Assembly: GCA_030248215.1 (NCBI GenBank)
Contig: JASANG010003829.1
Coordinates: forward strand, 1-64,000
Source: Enoplolaimus lenunculus
Lineage: Eukaryota > Nematoda > Enoplea > Enoplida > Thoracostomopsidae
Reading direction: 5' to 3'
Length of the DNA: 64,000 bases
The position numbers were made by a program, and so were the translations under genes. Below are positions 58,001 to 64,000 of the stretch, in pieces. The notes under the pieces were generated by a model. It ran no database searches and was not told where the DNA came from. It worked only from the letters and a program-made list of their open reading frames with translations. How positions within the stretch are numbered: position 1 is the first letter of the stretch; each line of letters starts with the position of its first letter.

Positions 58001-61000
58001 GTTATGGTAAAATTCAACTACGTTTCTCATTGTTTTTAGTGGCCGTTATGATATCAAAATTTTCCCAACGTTCATTCAGTTGCACGGTAAAACGTTCGAC
58101 TATAAAATTCCACTGTCGACAATATTGAGATTGTTTTTATTGCCACATAAAGATGGAAGGCGAATGTATTTTGTAGTAAGTTGCCAGCTTGTTCAAGTGG
58201 AATTTAAAAGCTAATTGCGCACATTTTGACTCGTAATTCATATGCTAACATGCAGAGACGAAACTTGAAGTGACCGTTGACTTAGGGTCATGCTTTAACG
58301 TATTTTGAGTTGAGCATCGTGAAATTATTAAAAATTGGTACAAGTCATAGTTGTCATATAGTAAAAAATGAACCTATGCTTGTAATGTGCGTTTTATTGC
58401 TTGCAGGGCTGTCCTACACTTTATGATTATTGATTGATGATTTACGTATGAAAAGTTTTGTTTGCGTTACTACATGTCAACGTTATTTGGGATTTTACCT
58501 TTTTATGTGTTAATAAATTTAGATTAGCTTGGACCCCCCGATCAAACATGGTCAAACGCGGTACCATTTTTTGATTTTGGAGTTTTCAAAGGAAGATGAA
58601 ATTGAAATCGAACCTGGAGTGTCAGAGTAAGTTTGCAGCACAGCAGTTCACTACGGACTGCAACGCAAAAATTCAGACATTGGTCAGCCCACGTATAACC
58701 ATTTTAAAGAAACCAAAATATGTTTTGTTCAAATTATGTTTGATACGCCAAAATTTTGGTGGAAGCAGTTTTAACCATGCGATGATGGTCATGTTATCTT
58801 TTGTTTTGTTTAAAGTTATTTTGAAGAAAGCTGTATTGTTTCGTTCGCGAGCGTTTTTATACTAAAAAATAAACGTGATATTTTGCCTGAATGATAGATA
58901 TGTCAAAAATCGGTTACTACTGACGCGTGCTATATTTTGTAGCGATTTGCGTGATGTTAATCTCTGTTTTTCATAGTACCTTGATAGTGTTTGTTCTCTA
59001 CACAAAAGTACAAGACACTAAGTAAACAAAATGGTGACAAAGTTCAAGTATATATACAATTTACTACTATAGTAAGTTTGAATTGCCAAAAGCACTAAAT
59101 TCCACTAACGGTGATGTTTTACGTTTTTGGGATATATAACTTGTTTTCTTTCTTATTTCTTTAGAGACGTTTTGAGAGAAAAATTTGGCGACAAACTGAC
59201 ACGTGATAATATGCAAGGTCCACTTTATGAAGTTGTATCAAGGATAATGAAAACTGTGGTCAACCGTAAAATTACAGTTCCTGGATCGTTTGTTGGGTAA
59301 GTGTTCTATGAAGTTTTTATATAGCAGTTTCATATAGTTGCATCTTCTTTTAACCTTTTTCTGTATACTTAATTGTTGCTTGTTATCTAACAGTTCGGAT
59401 GGAAACCTCTGAACACCAATGTTTTGTGTTTATCGGTCAACGTTTGCCTTCGCTCGAGATTTTTAATTTTAATTATGACTAATTTCCTCCATAACGCTGT
59501 AAAAAGTATGTAATTCCGGCGTATGTCTGCATACCAATAGTACTTTCCCATTTATTTCAGTCATTCCGGTACTACTGCTGTGAGTTGTGCGTACAAAAAT
59601 GCAAACGGTTTACTGTATCCGCTAGAACGAGGATTTATCTACGTACACAAACCTCCGGTGCACATCAGACACGAAGAAATTGCCAACATCAACTTTGCAC
59701 GTTCTGACGTTTCGCTGCGATCGTTTGATTTTGAAATCGAAACAAAAACTGGCACCATTTATTCTTTTAGCAGCATTGAAAAGTATGTAAAATTAGATTT
59801 CAGATTTGGAGTTTTGGTTGTTTTTGTTGTGTTGTTTGGACCGGTAAGCCCGTGGTTTTTGTCTTCTCTATCTGATCGTATACTTTGTTAACTTTTGAAG
59901 CCCCAACCCAAATTAAGTTCAGTGTTTTTCTCACGAGACAAAATTATATAGTGCTGCCCTCAGTTTACTCAAATAATAAGCTTGCAACACTGGGCAAATG
60001 GGTCTTTCATATTCCGGTTATGTCTCACCGTAACGGCAAAGGGTTTGATTATGTTGAATCTAAGTACACTATACTTTTATTTAAGTGTTTCAGAGACGAG
60101 TATGCGAAATTGTATGACTTTGTATCGAAGAAAGGTGTTCGAATTAGCAACATGGGCAAGAGCATCAAAGTATGATTTGTTTTTTGCTTGAATGTTTGCA
60201 TCGTTGTGCGGGAGTGGAATCAGAAAACACAGAATAGCGGGTTTTATAGTGTAAAGAGAGTTTCAATCCTCGGAACCCTGTTAGTAGTAGGAAAAATATT
60301 CTACGAACCTGAATATTTACAGTTATGGCATCTATTGTTTTGTAACTCCGAGTCTTTGCCTTCGCTGTATGTAATTTTGTGAGCCAGATATTATATTTTT
60401 AATGTTCTTAATGTCACGTTGTCTGTTGCACAAAATAAATTTTTTATTTCTGAGAATTATTTCTACGCAACAGGGTCCTGTGACAACAGTGGATGATTTC
60501 GGTGATAGTGAAGACGATCAAGAAGACGAACACGACGCTTATAAAGAACGGCTGAAGAAAGAAGCGAAACAGCGCGAGCGTGAAGCCATGCGCGATGCCG
60601 GTGCTTCGGGTGGACGCGGGGGTCCTGATGATGATAGCGAGTCAGGTAACGATTTTAGGAGAAGCAGGTGCAGGTGTTATTTTTAACTTTTCGGTTTCGT
60701 TTTCAAGGCTGCACTCTGAAAGTGTCTAAACTGAGGATGGTATTCGTTGGCTTCTTTGGGTTTTGATTGTGAAAATGTAACCAAAGGAACTTTTCCCTGG
60801 TTTTGCTAAAACGGCTCACGATAGGACAATTTATTCCTAAATGTTACTGCTGAAAGCCAATGTAAAATTTTTAGGTGGTTGATTAATACAGAGTTCACGT
60901 CATATCATTTCTGTTTGTGTAACTTGGTTAAACTACGTAAATGCTACAGTTGGCAACTCGATTTTCTATTTAAGACGATAGTGATTTTGACCCCGACGTG

Positions 61001-63918
61001 CGACGAAGCTCGGAATCCGAGTCAACTCCAGAAGAAGAGTATGACAGCGAAGGTTAGTTAGCTTTAGACCTAGGTTTTCGAGTGTCATACCATGCTACAC
61101 AAATTTGTATAATTTTAAACTAAAATTTTCTATTTTTGTAAATTTCAAACTACTAATAATTTTCGCTATTGCGTCTGTCAGTTTTAGAAACCGGGATTTA
61201 GACCTTTTAGCTAGGCAGCTGGAAAGGCAGGCCTGCGGAGTGGAGATCAAGCTGCAGGCCTGTGGGTTTTTAACGAACGCCCTACTACTGCGTCACGTAG
61301 GCCTGTTCTTCCACTGCTTTTATTGTTGACTATATTTGTCGACACGTACGCTGCCGGTAAGCATACAACACAATGTGCATTGCATACAAATTAAAGGATC
61401 GTTTACCGCACGCTGTGAATGTGATATACAAAATTGCAACTGGAGGGATAAACCGGCAATTTTATGTACTGCGTAATGCGATATTGGCAGTAAAGTGTGA
61501 TTTAAAAGTCAGCAGCTTGCGCAAGATTCTTAGTTCTTGCGAGATGAATAATTACACTAAATTTTCGTTAACGTCTAGATTTTTGTTTAGTAATGTGGTT
61601 ATTCATGTTTAAGCGAAAGGCAGCAGTACTAACGATTCAGATGAAGATTATAGCGCAGACGATGAGGTTTGGTTTTTGCTATTTTTAAAGTTGAACATAA
61701 CTGTCTATTTAAAACTGGAAAACTTCATTTTATGGCTTTTATTTTCAAATGAATAAAATACCTATCATCAGTTAGTTTTCAATCAGGAGAACTTTAGTTT
61801 ATTGGATGTAAAAAAATCTCAACATGTTTTTATTGGATGTAAAAAATCTCAACATGTTCGCTGTGTGCAAACTCAGGCGCAAATAGTTCTTTAATATAAG
61901 CTGGTCTGCCACCAAATCGTATCATAGGTTTTGTAGCGTTTGAACCAGTGGTTGTGGTTTGAATTTTAGTACATTTTTCATATTTGATTTGCCCTCTTAT
62001 GTAATGTTGAGATCAGTAGCTGTAAATGTTCGTGAGTTTGAAGATCTATCACCAACTGGTGATAGGTGTTATGCACATGTAGGGAATACTGTCTGCACAA
62101 TAGTATGCAATTTACATCGATTTGTGTTTATATGGATGCACATAAGATTTTTCCAAGGCCCCGAACATCTCTATTTAGCCACTTGGTGTATGTTATGGCA
62201 TTTCAAAACATGTTCGTCTAGGTTTGTGTCACTACGAAAAACTATAATATAGCAACCAAACCACAAAAACAATTCGACGAATATTAATAATTTAGTATTA
62301 CGTTCGCTTCAGGGTAAGCCTTCAAAGAAAAAACGGCGTTCAGATGACGAGGGATCAAGCGGGGGCTCCGGGGATGAAGGCAGCCGTGAACGGAAAAAGA
62401 AAGAACCGAAGAAGAAGAAGAAATCAGCGGTTTGTATTAGGCTTGATCGAAACATGAGTTTTAGACTAATCTATGGTTAAGTTAGATTTGTCAAAGATAA
62501 AATTACGGTCAGCCTGCCTGCGTAATTTTCAGTTTCTCTATCTTTGAACTTGTTAGTATATTTCTAATTTTATTTTAGTCATCAGGTGGCGGCGAAACGA
62601 GAAAGCGGCGAACCGAGAAAAAAGCTAAAGATCCGAACGCACCTAAAAAGCCGCAAACTGCGTATATGTTGTGGTTAGCCGAAAATCGTGACTCGCTTAA
62701 AGAGCCTGGCATGTCAGTTACTGATATTGCGAAGAAAGGCGGTGCGATATGGCGAGATTTACAGGATAAATCGGTATGATTGTGTTTGGGAAAACGGTGT
62801 CTTGATGGGAAAGCTGATGGGAAGTTATTTTTTGCGCTCTGCTGAGAGACTAAAACTCAGTATGCCCGATGTTTTTTGTTGTCGTGTTTAACGGATTTGT
62901 GATGTTGCGCCTGCAATCTATTTCATTTTGGATTGGGCTTTTTATTACTGTCAGGCTTGTGTGATAACACAAAAATTATTCTTACAATTTCCAAGTGTTG
63001 TAAATATATACTTACACCAATTTTCACTTCGCGCATGCATTGCAGGTAGAGGCAGGTCACCTACAATACGCAAATTTTTGCATCTATACTAGATAGTCGT
63101 TTGCTTTTTTCACCCCATCCGACACTTCGTTTTCCCTAGCTTTCCCCCGCGCCACCAACCATCGCATACAACATACGGAAACCCGATTTAAGTAGACTGC
63201 TTGCGAACAAATTTGTAGCTGATGTTTCTGCTTTATAAATAAATACTTGGTTTCGATACTGGTTAGGCCAACAAGAAACAGGTTTTTCACGGATATGAGT
63301 ATGCTATATACCAACAACCTGAAAGGTGTTTTGTGCAAACAGGTAAGTTGCCATTTGTTTTTGTATTTTCAGGAATGGGAAGCTAAAGCTGCTGAAGAAA
63401 AAGAAAAATACAACAACGCAATGGAGGAGTACAAAGCGTCGGGGTAAATTTGAGCGTATTTTGCACATTCACCTCTGAGTTTTTTTCTCCGAACGTGCAA
63501 AACTTAGTCGCGCGAAATTGTAAAAATCTTTAGGTTTTTGTCTTTTATTGCTTTGTGTCGCTATTTTAAATTCAACGATCTCTGGTTTTTGAAGTTATGT
63601 CCGGGCGACTCCACATAGAATGCGAATGATGCTCCAAATTTTGTCTGCAAAAACATGTGTTTGTAAACAAATTTTACTATGCGTTAGGTACCATCGCCCA
63701 CGTTGCAATAGCGTTCCTGTGAGAATGCGGACACCAGTGTCGCCTGTATGGTACGGTGCAGAACTTCTTAAATCAGACAGAGTGTTTTATCCATCAAGAC
63801 ATTGTTAAAATTTATATTAATTTTATGGTATTTCTTTATTATTTATACAGTGAATGAATAAATTTTTTAGCAAAAAAGCCGCATTTGAAGCTTCCCTAGC
63901 TGAATTCGGCAAAAATTC
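52064..63918 (+). CDS. SSRP1: SSRP1, HMG-box subunit of the FACT histone chaperone (3' end beyond window)
   Basis: Seventeen exons: 52064-52114, 52391-52576, 52824-52929, 53494-53687, 57635-57729, 58040-58175, 58523-58626, 59165-59296, 59561-59782, 60094-60169, 60474-60645, 60975-61052, 61614-61666, 62313-62429, 62579-62773, 63373-63443, 63871-63918. All phases agree; 678 residues so far. FACT (SSRP1 with SPT16) reorganises nucleosomes in transcription and replication. Visible in order: N-terminal PH-like region; the structure-specific-recognition core ([54 protein letters not shown]); the middle PH pair ([27 protein letters not shown]); an acidic region at about residues 445-535; a Lys/Arg-rich stretch at 536-590; and an HMG box from [16 protein letters not shown] (about 592-663). 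The last donor at 63919 is in phase 2, so the tail continues to the right. Confidence 0.97.
52930..53493. other. SSRP1 intron 3
   Basis: 564 bp, AT-rich, no recognisable repeat or exon. Intron 2 (52577-52823) is equally plain. Confidence 0.6.
53879..54628 (+). mobile_element. Non-autonomous DNA transposon, 5-bp duplication, copy 1
   Basis: 750 bp, starting CTGGCTTCTCCACAGC and ending with its inverse, flanked by ACGTA on both sides. Long runs rich in CCTGGGGGCCCCC alternate with AT-rich DNA. A short frame beginning [20 protein letters not shown] (about 54369) is similar in style to N-termini of hAT/ZMYM-type transposases, but soon ends; the element cannot encode a transposase. Confidence 0.85.
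54656..54981. mobile_element. ACTTAAGT-family MITE
   Basis: About 326 bp, starting GGCTGGGTTTCC and ending TTTCAGAAACCCGGCC. The interior repeats TACTTAAGTACG. Same family as 14655-15031. No clear duplication; CACATT precedes both this copy and the next. Confidence 0.72.
55046..55841 (-). mobile_element. Non-autonomous DNA transposon, 5-bp duplication, copy 2 (inverted)
   Basis: 796 bp, starting CTGACTTCTCCACAGC and ending GCTGTGGAGAAGCCAG, flanked by CTTAA on both sides. It is the reverse complement of 53879-54628 along its length. Removing it with one CTTAA restores CCTACTTAAGTAC, the sequence of the uninterrupted ACTTAAGT-family copy, which proves insertion and a 5-bp duplication. Confidence 0.9.
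56144..56930 (-). mobile_element. 5'-truncated LINE, C-terminal end of the reverse transcriptase ORF
   Basis: Minus-strand open frame from about 56914 to the 3' tail. Recognisable stretches: [67 protein letters not shown] and [16 protein letters not shown], the region after the polymerase domain in Jockey/I-type non-LTR elements (clade uncertain). The 3' end is a short run of ATC/ATG triplets at 56136-56151 rather than poly(A). No stop precedes the tail, so the frame runs on into the flanking element. About 0.8 kb survives. Confidence 0.85.
57730..63870. other. SSRP1 introns 5 to 16
   Basis: Introns over 300 bp: 57730-58039, 58176-58522, 58627-59164, 59783-60093, 60170-60473, 60646-60974, 61053-61613, 61667-62312, 62774-63372 and 63444-63870. 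Only 61053-61613 holds a recognised element, a SINE at 61192-61385. Intron 61667-62312 has a two-copy direct repeat near 61798-61858 (TTGGATGTAAAAAAATCTC). The others are plain AT-rich DNA. Confidence 0.65.
61192..61385 (-). mobile_element. tRNA-derived SINE, copy 3 (decayed)
   Basis: The complement contains TGCAATGCACATTGTGTTGT, GTCGACAAATATAGTC, then a tRNA-like CTACGTGACGCAGTAGTAGG and TTTCCAGCTGCCT. Homologous to 46199-46432 and 46541-46775 in the same order of parts, which shows that the family is dispersed. Confidence 0.75.
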
Positions 63919-64000
63919 GTAAGTATTGTTGTTTTTATGTTTTTATTACCGGTTGGTTTCTGGGTTTTTTGTTTTTTCATCCACTATGATAATATGGGTT

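Overview
The window is nuclear DNA of an animal, most likely a nematode. The reasons are two ShKT domains behind a lustrin-type cysteine-rich exon, repeats in register with the nematode telomere hexamer TTAGGC, acceptors of TTTTAG or TTTCAG type, and animal orthologues cut into many small exons. The repeat load and introns of several kilobases fit a large, repeat-rich genome, perhaps an enoplean such as a mermithid; that placement is inference. Exon borders below were set by hand from reading frame, splice-site dinucleotides and matched intron phase.

Layout. 1-1.35 kb: the last exon of an upstream serpin (+). 4.2-21.2 kb: a second serpin (+) with five constant exons followed by four alternative terminal exons, each carrying a complete reactive-centre loop and its own stop. 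23.1-30.0 kb: a predicted secreted cysteine-rich protein (+) with two ShKT exons. Its middle is a 104-bp tandem repeat in which every unit is one 48-nt exon plus one 56-bp intron, eleven complete copies. 33.1-34.4 kb: a CARHSP1/CSDC2-type cold-shock protein (-), 5' end not found. 39.0-45.1 kb: CLPTM1 (-), complete in four exons. 49.1-50.2 kb: NAA80, the actin N-terminal acetyltransferase (+). 52.1 kb to the right edge: SSRP1, the HMG-box subunit of FACT (+), seventeen exons, C-terminus beyond the window. The genes show no shared pathway; the serpin and ShKT genes are fast-evolving types, the other four conserved cell biology.

The rest is dominated by short non-autonomous DNA transposons. Many have intact 8-bp target duplications (hAT-like); two families have TA duplications (mariner-like); one inverted pair has 5-bp duplications. 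Several hAT-like families each carry their own short tandem motif (TTAGGC, GTCTCG, CCGGAA, or a 9-bp GGGACAGTT type). tRNA-derived SINEs cluster at 45.3-46.8 kb, and one truncated LINE lies in an SSRP1 intron. No CRISPR array, rRNA gene or virus-derived element was seen.

The two most unusual things are the serpin loop cassettes, one bearing a furin-like RKKR motif, and the exon-intron minisatellite, which is predicted to encode a 16-residue repeat bounded by Arg-Arg.
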